64,000 bases of DNA from Verrucomicrobiia bacterium (GTDB taxonomy: Bacteria; Verrucomicrobiota; Verrucomicrobiia; Limisphaerales; JADLHS01). A program made the position numbers and the translations under genes. Where the stretch lies: the NCBI GenBank assembly GCA_026125285.1, contig JAHCLO010000022.1, forward strand, positions 55,356 through 119,355. The letters are read 5' to 3'. Shown here in pieces: positions 54,842 to 62,748 of the stretch; the first letter of the stretch is position 1; the number at the start of each line of letters is the position of its first letter. The notes beneath the pieces were generated by a model. That model had not been told where the DNA came from. It did no database searches and was given only the letters and a program-made list of their open reading frames with translations.

Positions 54842-55914
54842 ACTATTTTCAGACCGACACCCAAACGGCCTTCGAGGCGAAATCCGAGGCACAGCGAATT
54901 GCTTTCGCCCCGATTGTTTTCCAGGCCTGCCGCGTGATGCGGGACTCCGGCATCCTGGAACTGGTGCGCGCCAGCGGCAACACCGGCCTCACGCTGGCAG
55001 AAGTCGTGGCCAGGGGAAGCCTGCCCCGCTATGGGGTCAAGGTGCTGCTGGAAGCGGGCCTGGGCATCGGCCTGTTTTGTCTGAACGAACAGCGCTTCAC
55101 CCTGACCAAGCTCGGCTACTTCATGCTGCGCGACCCGATGACACGCGTGAACATGGACGTGGTGCATGACGTTTGTTACCGCGGGTTTTTCGACCTCGAC
55201 CAGGCGGTCGAGCGGGGCCAGCCAGCCGGCTTGAAGTCGCTGGGTGACTGGAAAACTCTCTACGAAGGGTTGGCCTCGTTCACGCCCAAGGCACGCGCAA
55301 GCTGGCTGGCGTTCGATCATTACTATTCGGACAACGCTTTTCCCGCCGCGTTGCCGCTGGTGTTCGCGGACCAACCGAAACGCCTGCTCGACGTCGGCGG
55401 CAACACCGGCAAATGGGCCGTGGCGTGCGCCCGCTTCCGTCCCGACGTGCAAATCACCATAGCGGATTTGCCGCCGCAACTCGAACTGGCCCGCGCGGTC
55501 ATCCGCGAACATCAATTGGAGCAGCGGGTGGATTTTCTTGCCACGGATTTGCTGGATGAATCCCAACCATTGCCCGCCGGTTATGATGCCATTTGGATGA
55601 GCCAGTTTCTGGATTGTTTCTCCGAGCCACAAATCGTCTCGATTCTCCAGCGCGTGGCCCGGGCCATGGATGAGCGAACGACCTTGCACATCCTGGAATT
55701 GTTCTGGGATCGGCAGCCGAACGAGACGGCCGCGTTTTGTTTGCAGCAGACCTCGCTCTATTTCACCTGCATCGCGAATGGCAACAGTCAGATGTATCAT
55801 TCCTCGGACTTATTGCACTGTCTGGCCGAAAGTGGACTTACCGTGGTGGAACAGCGCGATCAAGTGGGACAGTATCACACCTGGTTGAAATGCCGGAAAG
55901 CGCCGGCGACGTGA
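54838..55914 (+). CDS. O-methyltransferase-type SAM methyltransferase
   Basis: The 358-residue protein starts at the ATG overlapping the previous stop (ATGA). It has an N-terminal winged-helix dimerisation domain (GILELVRASGNTGLTLAEVVARG, FTLTKLGYFML) and a Rossmann domain with KRLLDVGGNTGKWAVA (motif I, about 184-198). ITIADLPPQLELAR, VDFLATDLLDESQPLPAGYDAIWMSQFLDCF and YHSSDLLHCLAESGLTVVEQ follow. This is the layout of plant-caffeate and hydroxyindole O-methyltransferase relatives, which methylate phenolic hydroxyls. That fits a p-coumarate-derived substrate. It is the third gene of the operon. Confidence 0.9.
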   Translation: MNYFQTDTQTAFEAKSEAQRIAFAPIVFQACRVMRDSGILELVRASGNTGLTLAEVVARGSLPRYGVKVLLEAGLGIGLFCLNEQRFTLTKLGYFMLRDPMTRVNMDVVHDVCYRGFFDLDQAVERGQPAGLKSLGDWKTLYEGLASFTPKARASWLAFDHYYSDNAFPAALPLVFADQPKRLLDVGGNTGKWAVACARFRPDVQITIADLPPQLELARAVIREHQLEQRVDFLATDLLDESQPLPAGYDAIWMSQFLDCFSEPQIVSILQRVARAMDERTTLHILELFWDRQPNETAAFCLQQTSLYFTCIANGNSQMYHSSDLLHCLAESGLTVVEQRDQVGQYHTWLKCRKAPAT

Positions 55915-55932
55915 GCCGCGCGCGATTGTGCC

Positions 55933-57192
55933 TCAGCGGATCCTCAATGCTCCCGGGTCTTCGTCCTTCAAGCCGTACTTCATGGCAAAGCGCAGCAGGC
56001 CCACGCTGTAAGGCGCGGTGGACGCCGCGCCGCTGAAGATGCGGCCAAGATGCTTGTTGATGTGCGGAAAGGCCAGTCGCACCAGCAGCGTGTTGCGCAA
56101 CTTCTGGCCCACCTTGAAACAGGTGAACAGCCGCCCGCTGTAGAAGTAATCCACGATCTCGTGCCAGGTTTCCAGGTGATGAGTTGCCTCGTGTTGATAA
56201 CGCTGAAACGCCGCCGGGCTTCCGTCGCGAATCGCCTCGGCCAACAGCCAGGCCCCCTGCATCCCGAGAAACAACCCGCTGGAAAACACCGGGTCAATGA
56301 AGCCAGCCGTGTCTCCCAGCAGCGCCCAGCCGTCGCCCACCATGCGTGCGGACACGAGTTGATAATTGACGTACTCCATGACCGGCGTGAGACGTTGGGC
56401 GTCGGACGCCACCGCGCTAAGCACGGAATCTTGTTTCAAGAGATTGTCGTAACGCGCCTCCTTGGTGGCGCCAAACTGGGGGAGATGTTCCGCCCCGATG
56501 ACCATGCCGAGGGACACGCGCCCCGGCAGCGGAATCCGCCAGCTCCAGCCGTGATCCAACCGGGTGGTGTGAACGTGGCCGGTGTGATCCAGTTGGGCGC
56601 GGTCCACGTGGGCAAACAGCGCCGTGTCCTTGCGCCCGCCTTCGCGGCTGGGAATCGCCAGCAGATTGGGCAGCAACCGCGCACGCCCCGTGGCGTCCAC
56701 CAGCAAATCGGGTGAATCCGCCAAGAACCCGTTGGCCTTCGCGAGGGTCTCCCGCGTGAGTTGGACGCGGTCAGTGCCGGCCACCCGTTCCACCGCAGCC
56801 CTGGCCTCAATCACTCTTGCGCCGGCGCGTTGAGCGTTGGTGAGCAAGGTTTCATCAAAACGGTCGCGCGGGACATTGTAGGCGTAGGTCGCCGTCGCAC
56901 CGGTGAGTTGGTGGAAGAAGAACGAGAAGTTGACGTCGTCGCTCAAATTGAAAGTGGCCCCCGGCTTGAAGGTGCTGAAGGCGCGCACCTCCTCCTCGAT
57001 TCCCAGTTTCTGGAGCAGCGGAACAATGGCGGGCACGAGCGATTCGCCGACAATCAGCGGGGCGTGTTTGGGCTGATGCCAGATTGCCACCGTGAGGCCG
57101 GCGCGCGCGAGGAGAGTGGCGAGTGTGCTGGCCGCGGGACCACCGCCAAGGATGGCGACGGTCTTGATGCGCTCCGGGTGGCGGCGGTTCAT
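55933..57192 (-). CDS. Second FAD-dependent halogenase-like oxidoreductase
   Basis: This 419-residue flavoprotein is convergent with the methyltransferase gene (gap 18 bp). The FAD motif VAILGGGPAASTLATLLARAG, the family motif IVGESLVPAIVPLLQKLG, and WSWRIP (WxWxIP, about 216-221) place it with the halogenase-like group. LLGDTAGFIDPVFSSGLFLG is the second FAD motif. It is only distantly similar to the other flavoprotein of the cassette, so it is not a recent duplicate. Its ATG overlaps the stop of the methyltransferase gene upstream of it. It might oxidise or halogenate a polyketide-like or phenolic substrate. Confidence 0.87.
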   Translation of the reverse strand: MNRRHPERIKTVAILGGGPAASTLATLLARAGLTVAIWHQPKHAPLIVGESLVPAIVPLLQKLGIEEEVRAFSTFKPGATFNLSDDVNFSFFFHQLTGATATYAYNVPRDRFDETLLTNAQRAGARVIEARAAVERVAGTDRVQLTRETLAKANGFLADSPDLLVDATGRARLLPNLLAIPSREGGRKDTALFAHVDRAQLDHTGHVHTTRLDHGWSWRIPLPGRVSLGMVIGAEHLPQFGATKEARYDNLLKQDSVLSAVASDAQRLTPVMEYVNYQLVSARMVGDGWALLGDTAGFIDPVFSSGLFLGMQGAWLLAEAIRDGSPAAFQRYQHEATHHLETWHEIVDYFYSGRLFTCFKVGQKLRNTLLVRLAFPHINKHLGRIFSGAASTAPYSVGLLRFAMKYGLKDEDPGALRIR

Positions 57193-57908
57193 TTTCGACC
57201 CTCCAGCACCATGTGAAAACAGCCGTGATGCCGATGGATTTGGAAGCGGCGCAGGCCCGCGCCCATGGCCATCGTCCGCAATTCGCCCACGGTGAAGGCG
57301 GCGCGGCAGGACTGGGGCACGTCATTGCGGGTGACCGGATTTCGCAGGACGGTTCGCGCCATCAATACTGCGGCAACGATGGTGAGCCAGTTGCGCCGCA
57401 GATCGTTGACGATGCAGCCCACGCGCGCCAAGGCGTGGATGCGCTGGAGAATCGTCTGGGCTTCCGCGTTGCCAAAGTGGTGCAGCGCCAGCGAGCAGAG
57501 CACGAGATCGAAGCTTTCCGCGGCGTAGGGCAAGGCCCGCAGGTCGTGCTGCTCCAGTCGGATTTCTGGCCAGTCCCGGCACGCAGCGCGAGCGACATCG
57601 AGCGCAACCGGGTTGGCGTCCACGGCCACGACCGTTACGGGAAGCCGCTCGCGTCTGGCCCAGGCGACGATGGCTCGGGGAATGTCGGCGCTGCCCGTCC
57701 CTAAATCGAGGATGTTCACGGACGGCCGCCGGGCCGGGCCGAGCAGTTTGGCGACGTAATGCAGCATCAACCGATGTCCTCCGAGCCGCCGGTTGGCGCG
57801 TTCCAAGGCCCGCAGTTCTTCGCGCACCAACTCCGGGTCAACTCCGGGTTGGTCCATCATTTCCGGTTGTTGCGCGTCGAAGCGCCGTTTCGGTGCAAAC
57901 AAACTCAT
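57189..57908 (-). CDS. UbiE-like SAM methyltransferase
   Basis: I place the start at ATG 57908 (MSLFAPKRRFDAQQPEMMDQPGVD), giving 239 residues; the open frame upstream is unrelated. MDQPGVDPELVREELRALERANRRLGGHR is the characteristic opening of a family found beside type III polyketide synthases and FAD oxidoreductases. Motif I is NILDLGTGSADIPRAI, then VVAVDANPVALDVAR and FDLVLCSLALHHFGN. It overlaps the flavoprotein gene by four bases (ATGA), so the two are translationally coupled. No polyketide synthase is in the window; an IS110 element lies about 220 bp upstream of its start. Confidence 0.88.
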   Translation of the reverse strand: MSLFAPKRRFDAQQPEMMDQPGVDPELVREELRALERANRRLGGHRLMLHYVAKLLGPARRPSVNILDLGTGSADIPRAIVAWARRERLPVTVVAVDANPVALDVARAACRDWPEIRLEQHDLRALPYAAESFDLVLCSLALHHFGNAEAQTILQRIHALARVGCIVNDLRRNWLTIVAAVLMARTVLRNPVTRNDVPQSCRAAFTVGELRTMAMGAGLRRFQIHRHHGCFHMVLEGRK

Positions 57909-58074
57909 GCCGATTGAACACAGGCGAACGGACAAGCCGAACCGCTGGGCAGGCATCCCATATTTAGCCTGGCGGACGACTGATGCGCAATGCAGCAAGT
58001 CCATGCTGACGCAGCCTAGCTGGCGGTATTGACAAAGGCAATCTTGCCAGACGCATCTCCCCGAACCCTTCGCT

Positions 58075-58128
58075 CGTAGCCGCCGACGTGAGGAGGCGGA
58101 CAACGTTGCTACTGAGGGGAATCCGCCT
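58075..58128. repeat. Left part of a REP-like palindrome split by the IS110 element
   Basis: A 26-bp arm at 58075-58100 (CGTAGCCGCCGACGTGAGGA plus GGCGGA) is followed by a 21-nt loop and TCCGCCT (58122-58128). The rest of the complementary arm, CCTCACGTCGGCGGCTACG, is found at 59753-59771 on the other side of the insertion sequence. Joining 58128 to 59753 restores a perfect 26-bp inverted repeat. Confidence 0.9.
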
Positions 58129-58170
58129 GCCAATGAACGGTTGCCCGTTAAGGTTGTAATTTATTTTTCT

Positions 58171-59490
58171 TCAGTTCGTGGCCAGTGCTTTGGGCAGCAA
58201 CACAAAATCGAGTTCGCGGGCCAGCTTCTGCAAGGCTTTGAGCTGCTGTTGGCGAACTCTCGCTTGATACTTGGCAATGCCCGCTTCGACGTATTCCCAG
58301 CCTTGCGTCAGCACCAGGTAGATCAGTTTGGCCAGTTTGTAAGCCGCTGCTGTGATCGCCACCTTCGCGCCGCGTTTGGCTCGGATTCTCCGGTAAAAGC
58401 TGGCCAGCCACGTGTGCTTGCCCACGGCCATACACTGCACAGCGCGACAGAGTATCCGTCCCGCCCGATTGAGATAACGTTTCTCCCGCCGCCTGCGTTT
58501 GCCACTCTGCGCGCTGCTCGGCGCCACCGCCATCCAACTGCCAAAGTGCCGCCAGTCCTTCCACCGGCTCATGTCCTGGCCAATCTCGGCTAGTAACATC
58601 GTCACGGTGGATTGGTTGAGGCACGGCAGTTGGGTCAGGTCTTTACCGTAGATCTGTGCCAGGCTGCGTTGCAGATCGTCCATGATCATCGCGTTGTGCC
58701 GCAGCTCCGTTTTCGGACCCAACTCCGGCGTCGGTTTGCCGCCGCGCAGTTGCCCGATCACTTCGGCGATCCGCTCGTCGCACCGGGCGATTTGTTTTTG
58801 ATAACTCTCGTAGCTCTCAAGGGCCAATTCCAGCCCGAAGAGGGGTTCCTTGCGCCAGAGTCCGCGCAATGATTCGAGCACCGCCGCGCGCTTGGTTTTG
58901 AGAATCTGCGCGTCGCACAGTTCGATCAGTTTCTCGGGCGTCCGTTCTCCGGCCAGAATGGCTTTGATGATCTTCAGGCCGCTGACTCCAGTGATGTCGC
59001 TGATCACGACGTGCAGTTTCACGTTGAGCCGATCCAGCGCCTTTTGCAGGTGCTGCACGTGCTGCGCCGCCATGCTCACCAAGTCGTCGCGCAGCCGCAG
59101 GTAGTCCCGCAGCCGGCGGATGTCGCCCGGCGGCACAAATCCGCTGGTCAACAAACCGTGTGCGTGCAGCACCGCCAACCACTGGCAATCCTTCATGTCG
59201 GTTTTGCGCCCCGGAAAGTTGCGGCAATGCGCCCCATTGACCACGAGCACTTCCATTCCAGCTTCCTCCAAAGCGCCATAAAGATTGATCCAGTAAACTC
59301 CGGTCGCCTCCAGGGCCACGGTACATACGCCCTGCGCCTGGAAATAGCGGCAGAGCTCACGCATCTGTGCGGTGACGGTGAGAAATACTTTGGGTTCCTG
59401 GCCGCCCACGGAGGCAAAGAACTTTTCACTGCCCACATCGACACCGGCGGCGTGGGGGTTAAGAATCGGAAGGTCCAATGGATTTTTCAT
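58171..59490 (-). CDS. IS110-family transposase (DEDD/serine recombinase)
   Basis: The 439-residue recombinase has the RuvC-like N-terminal DEDD domain: Asp in AAGVDVGSEKF, Glu in VALEATGVYW (about 61) and the Asp pair in GRKTDMKDCQWLA. A coiled-coil follows. The Tnp20 domain has STVTMLLAEIG and GSWMAVAPSSAQSGKRRR, with the conserved serine near QSG, and the basic ILCRAVQCMAVG helix. IS110 enzymes recombine a circular intermediate with a target, guided by an element-encoded bridge RNA. The gene looks intact, so the element may still be active. The start is ATG at 59490. Confidence 0.96.
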   Translation of the reverse strand: MKNPLDLPILNPHAAGVDVGSEKFFASVGGQEPKVFLTVTAQMRELCRYFQAQGVCTVALEATGVYWINLYGALEEAGMEVLVVNGAHCRNFPGRKTDMKDCQWLAVLHAHGLLTSGFVPPGDIRRLRDYLRLRDDLVSMAAQHVQHLQKALDRLNVKLHVVISDITGVSGLKIIKAILAGERTPEKLIELCDAQILKTKRAAVLESLRGLWRKEPLFGLELALESYESYQKQIARCDERIAEVIGQLRGGKPTPELGPKTELRHNAMIMDDLQRSLAQIYGKDLTQLPCLNQSTVTMLLAEIGQDMSRWKDWRHFGSWMAVAPSSAQSGKRRRREKRYLNRAGRILCRAVQCMAVGKHTWLASFYRRIRAKRGAKVAITAAAYKLAKLIYLVLTQGWEYVEAGIAKYQARVRQQQLKALQKLARELDFVLLPKALATN

Positions 59491-59750
59491 AGCGTTTGGG
59501 TGTTCCCAAAGCCATGCGTGCTCGCCGCGTATGTTGTTCTTTTAACAAGACAAACCTGCCAAGCGGGATATGCAGCCATGGAAATGCCTGCACTCACCAA
59601 ATCATGCCTCTGCGACGCAGCGAAGCCAATCTCCTCAACGGGTTGTTAACACCAGGTTTAATTTCGACCATGCCGCACGCACAACTCCAGAACGCTGCTC
59701 AGGCTAGGCAGTTCATTGGCCTCATGCCGCCTTTTTTTGAGGCTCTGGTT
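59491..59750 (-). ncRNA. Candidate bridge RNA region of the IS110 element
   Basis: This 260-nt non-coding end lies upstream of the transposase gene, where IS110-group elements encode the bridge RNA. CTCCTCA at 59631-59637 is identical to the target sequence at the right junction (59751-59757), including the CT core, and is a candidate left target guide. The neighbouring GCGAA (59620-59624 region) could pair with the other half of the target with one wobble. RNA ends and fold were not computed. Confidence 0.4.
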
Positions 59751-59829
59751 CTCCTCACGTCGGCGGCTACGGTTCAGGGGGCAAAGCGCGATGTACAGAT
59801 CGGGGAATTCTCTCCCTGAACCGCCCATC

Positions 59830-59897
59830 GGAGCGCGGACAGCTTTGTCCGCGTGAACTCAACGGAAGAAACTCGCTGACAAGGCTGTCCGCGCTCC
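59830..59897. repeat. Palindromic repeat, GGAGCGCGGACA family (intergenic copy)
   Basis: The left arm GGAGCGCGGACAGCTTTGTC (59830-59849) pairs with 59878-59897 with one mismatch around a 28-nt loop. It is the closest relative of the copy inside the Gfo/Idh gene (35571-35644). A further short hairpin (GCCGGCTGGAAAGCCGGC) lies at about 59991-60008. Confidence 0.85.
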
Positions 59898-60045
59898 TGC
59901 CGTTCAGGGTCCCAATGTGCGTTTTCAGGTCGTCGCAGCTCGCCATGATCCACAACCCCGTAACACCAACCTTCCCATCGGCCCGCCAGTCGCCGGCTGG
60001 AAAGCCGGCGCTACGAAGCCGCACCCAAAGCGGGCCGGTGTCAGG

Positions 60046-60165
60046 GGAATGAAGGTCAGAGGAGTAAAACTCACCGTGCTGTCCTCATTCCGCTGACAAT
60101 CATTCCGCTGACTCTGCGGCTCTCCCAGTTCCGTCCTCCCACCGCCCCTTTGTCTTGTGGTCTTT
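60046..60165. repeat. Duplicated leader region, copy 1 (copy 2 at about 62555-62678)
   Basis: Blocks such as GCTGTCCTCATTCC, CCATTCCGCTG, CTCTGCGG and CCCAGTTCCGTCCTCCCACC occur in the same order here and at about 62555-62678. Both lie upstream of PEP-CTERM genes. Together with the shared regulatory element this indicates duplication of gene plus leader. The remaining sequence up to 60330 is pyrimidine-rich, with no recognisable gene. Confidence 0.75.
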
Positions 60166-60330
60166 TCGTCGCGTTGTCTTGCTGTTCATTTGTTCATGGT
60201 CTTGATTTCAGCTTTCCCTGGCCCGTGAAGCCTCCCCCCATGCTTCACTGGGCTGTTCTCCCAGTTTCAGCTGTGATTGTTTGCTCCCGCTGTTCCCCGC
60301 GCCAGATTTCCCAATTTCCGCTTTCCCCCC

Positions 60331-60373
60331 GATGTCCCAAAACTGCATCAAGATGGCCCAAAATGGGATAGAG
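60331..60373 (+). promoter_or_regulatory. Shared PEP-CTERM upstream element, copy 1
   Basis: The element starts GATGTCCCAAAACTGCATC, runs on through AAGATGGCCCAAAATGGG and ends GATAGAG. It contains two direct repeats (ATGTCCCAAAA and ATGGCCCAAAA) spaced about two helix turns apart, the second overlapping a CCCAaaaTGGG-like dyad. It lies about 80 bp before the first PEP-CTERM start. Identical or near-identical copies precede the other two PEP-CTERM genes. Confidence 0.75.
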
Positions 60374-60452
60374 GGCGGCGCGCGGCTTATGACATTATCG
60401 AACCGTTAGATAGAGTGGAATCAAACAGAAGCAATTCAACAAAGTCGTACGT

Positions 60453-61214
60453 ATGAGAATAACATCCAAGTTCCTGCTCGCATCACTAGCCCTGCTGGGA
60501 GTGGTGGTCGCATTGCCCGCCAATGCAGCACTACTCGTTGACCGCGGTCTCCCCACCGACAACCTTAACAACGCCGCAGGTGCCAGTCGCGCCAATGTCG
60601 CGTGGGTGGATGGGGGATACACGCCAACGGACTACTGGTTGGTGGGCGACACTTTCAAGAACACAAGCTCGCAGCCGTGGTCTATTGACAAAATCACAGT
60701 GTGGTCTATGAACCCAATCACCACGGCGACTCTTTGGGGTGGAATTGAGAACTCAACCATTGGCGTCGTCTCCGCTTTGGGCACAATATCCGCCGCTACT
60801 TACGCGAATACCAGCACCTACCAAGGCTCTTCTGGCGCGTTCAGAGATATGTACCAGGTTGATTTTACCGTCAGTATCGCACTAGCGGCAGGTCAGACTT
60901 ATGCTTTCTTTTTTGATGGAACTGGAGGTGACTATACCGTTCCATTTGTTCATGCGTCCAATGCTGCATTGAGTGGCTCTCCTCAAGACGGGGCAGATGA
61001 CACGATGCTTTGGGTGAACATTCTCAACGGGACCGCCGGAGTTCCAGAGACTTGGACTTCCCTCGGCAATGGCTGGGACAAGGCTTCTGACGTAAATGTG
61101 CAGGTATTCGGGGCGGTAGTTCCCGAACCTACGACCTACCTCGCAGGCGCGTTGCTGCTGCTTCCCTTTGGGGTGAGCACGCTGCGGCGGCTGCGCCGGA
61201 ATCGCCAGGCGTGA
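60453..61214 (+). CDS. PEP-CTERM sorting-domain protein 1
   Basis: The 253-residue exported protein has a signal peptide (FLLASLALLGVVVALPANAALL). An all-beta domain of unknown family follows, rich in Gly, Thr and Asn (YWLVGDTFKNTSSQPWSIDKITVW, GQTYAFFFDGTGGDY). The C-terminal signal has VPEPTT, a hydrophobic helix (GALLLLPFGVST) and a basic tail (LRRLRRNRQA), which exosortase (EpsH/XrtA-like) recognises and cleaves. It is likely exported into an extracellular matrix or the outer surface. No exosortase gene is in the window. A strong palindromic terminator lies 38 bp downstream. Confidence 0.9.
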   Translation: MRITSKFLLASLALLGVVVALPANAALLVDRGLPTDNLNNAAGASRANVAWVDGGYTPTDYWLVGDTFKNTSSQPWSIDKITVWSMNPITTATLWGGIENSTIGVVSALGTISAATYANTSTYQGSSGAFRDMYQVDFTVSIALAAGQTYAFFFDGTGGDYTVPFVHASNAALSGSPQDGADDTMLWVNILNGTAGVPETWTSLGNGWDKASDVNVQVFGAVVPEPTTYLAGALLLLPFGVSTLRRLRRNRQA

Positions 61215-61252
61215 GAGTTTAGGTATTTGGCGTTTTCCACCTTCGTTTGCAC

Positions 61253-61279
61253 ATCAAGCCGGCCCAGGGCCGGCTTGAT
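61253..61279 (+). terminator. Palindromic terminator after PEP-CTERM gene 1
   Basis: ATCAAGCCGGCCC (61253-61265) and its complement (61267-61279) form an almost loop-less GC-rich palindrome, followed by AATTTCCC. It is probably a terminator or transcript-end stabiliser. Confidence 0.65.
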
Positions 61280-61394
61280 AATTTCCCGGGGAAGGGCGAG
61301 CGGTTACACACCGCTGGCGGGTAGGCGTGCTCCAACCGATTTCCGACCTTGGGCTGCTGGTCTCGTAGTCCCGCAGTTGTAAGGCAATTCCGAC

Positions 61395-61460
61395 GGAGCG
61401 CCGGCTTGCAGTCGGCTTTGGGCGGAACCGCGCGGGAAAGCCGACCACACGTCGGCGTTC
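61395..61460. repeat. Imperfect palindromic repeat GGAGCGCCGGCTTGCAGTCG
   Basis: The left arm (61395-61418) pairs imperfectly with 61438-61460 (AAGCCGACCACACGTCGGCG). It lies in the 537-bp gap between PEP-CTERM genes 1 and 2. The rest of the gap is a pyrimidine-rich leader similar to the other two. Confidence 0.6.
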
Positions 61461-61634
61461 AGCCCACGTTCACTGAGAGGCTACCTGCAATTCTGATTTC
61501 CGCTTTGCTCGGGCTGTGAAGGCTGGCTCCCAATTCACCAAGCTGCTCTCTCAATATCAACCTTCAGTGCTCCCTCCCGCTGCTTCCCACTCCTGATTTC
61601 AGCTTTCAGCTATCCCAATTTCCGCTTTCCCCGA

Positions 61635-61678
61635 GATGTCCCAAAAGTGCATCAAGATGTCCCACCAGGGGATAGATG
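61635..61678 (+). promoter_or_regulatory. Shared PEP-CTERM upstream element, copy 2 (diverged)
   Basis: GATGTCCCAAAAGTGCATC and AAGATGTCCCACCAGGGGAT keep both direct repeats and the spacing of copies 1 and 3, with about five substitutions. It lies about 74 bp before the second PEP-CTERM start codon. Confidence 0.7.
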
Positions 61679-61751
61679 GAATTTATCTTCTTAGGCAGAC
61701 TGACCCGCGACCGTGCTGTTGGGCGTCCAACACCAGAAGCAGGCATTCCTT

Positions 61752-62462
61752 ATGAAAACCACATTTACACGCACGTTCTTGGCGGTCTTGTCCGGGGCAA
61801 TGCTGACTGGCCCGGCTGGTGCAAGTCTCATTTTGAACGGCGATTTTGAACAGCCTGACTTGGGTGGAACGGGGACGTTTTACGGTGTGGGCTCCACGGC
61901 GGTCACGGGATGGACCGTGGTTGGCAGTGCCGGGGTGAATATCCACCACGTTAACCAAACCGGCCTGCTCTGGCCCAATAACAATTCACAGTTCTTGGAT
62001 CTAACTGGCAATACCACTGGCAGCGGCGGTGTAATCAGCGATCCTATTTCCACCGTGGTGGGGCAGTTGTATCTGGTGACGTTTGATGCCGTCAACGGTT
62101 CCCGCTGGTACAACGGTGGCCAGCAAAACGTCCCATATTATGGCCCGGTGCTGACATTGCAGGCATCGGGCGGAGCGTTGGTGACCTATTCCAGTGCGGC
62201 GGATTTGCCGCCCGGCTCACTCCCGGTCCCTCCTGCGGGCAGCTTGATTCCAGTCAGTTTGACCTATCAGTTTGTTGCCACGTCTCCGTCCACCACCCTC
62301 ACCTTTATGGACGCGACCGGTTACGATTCCAACGCCGCTTGGATTGACAACGTCTCGCTCGTTGCCGTCCCCGAACCCCCGACCGTGATCGCGGGCGCGC
62401 TGCTGCTCCTGCCGTTTGGGGCGAGCACCATCCGCTTCTTCCGCCGGCAACGCGCGGCGTAA
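61752..62462 (+). CDS. PEP-CTERM sorting-domain protein 2 with DUF642-like domain
   Basis: The start at ATG 61752 (MKTTFTRTFLAVLSGAMLTGPAGA) gives 236 residues with a clear signal peptide. The mature domain opens SLILNGDFEQPDLGGTGTFYG and continues VTGWTVVGSAGVNIHH ... NNSQFLDLTGNTTGSGGVISD. This is the galactose-binding-like DUF642 pattern used by extracellular carbohydrate-binding proteins. The C-terminus is VPEPPTVIAGALLLLPFGAS plus a basic tail (RFFRRQRAA), the exosortase sorting signal. The gene follows its own copy of the upstream element. Confidence 0.9.
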   Translation: MKTTFTRTFLAVLSGAMLTGPAGASLILNGDFEQPDLGGTGTFYGVGSTAVTGWTVVGSAGVNIHHVNQTGLLWPNNNSQFLDLTGNTTGSGGVISDPISTVVGQLYLVTFDAVNGSRWYNGGQQNVPYYGPVLTLQASGGALVTYSSAADLPPGSLPVPPAGSLIPVSLTYQFVATSPSTTLTFMDATGYDSNAAWIDNVSLVAVPEPPTVIAGALLLLPFGASTIRFFRRQRAA

Positions 62463-62748
62463 TCGCAGACGAATCAGTTTCTGAACCCCGCAGGCCGGCT
62501 CGCAAGACCGGGATGATTGCATTTTGCAGCCGGCATGTTATCGCGGGCTGAAGTCATGGGAATACAGGTTAGAGAAATAGTCTTCACCGCGCTGTCCTCA
62601 TTCCCCTGACAACCATTCCGCTGCCTCTGCGGAGCTCCCAGTTCCGTCCTCCCACCGCCCGTTTGTCTTGTCGTGCCGGAGTCCTGCTGCCCTTTTGTCC
62701 GTGGCTCTCTTTTCAGTTTTCGACTTTTCCAATTTCCGCTCTCCCCCA

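Larger units (their letters stand above)
58127..59752 (-). mobile_element. IS110-family insertion sequence in a REP-like palindrome
   Basis: The boundaries are deduced from the interrupted palindrome. The uninterrupted target would read TCCGC-CT-CCTCACG, and the two junctions share exactly one dinucleotide, CT (58127-58128 and 59751-59752). The unit is 1,624 bp counting one CT. It holds one transposase gene on the minus strand, a 42-nt non-coding end after it (58129-58170) and a 260-nt non-coding end before it (59491-59750). There are no terminal inverted repeats, as expected for IS110. The long 5' end matches the IS110 group, where the bridge RNA is encoded there. Confidence 0.85.
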
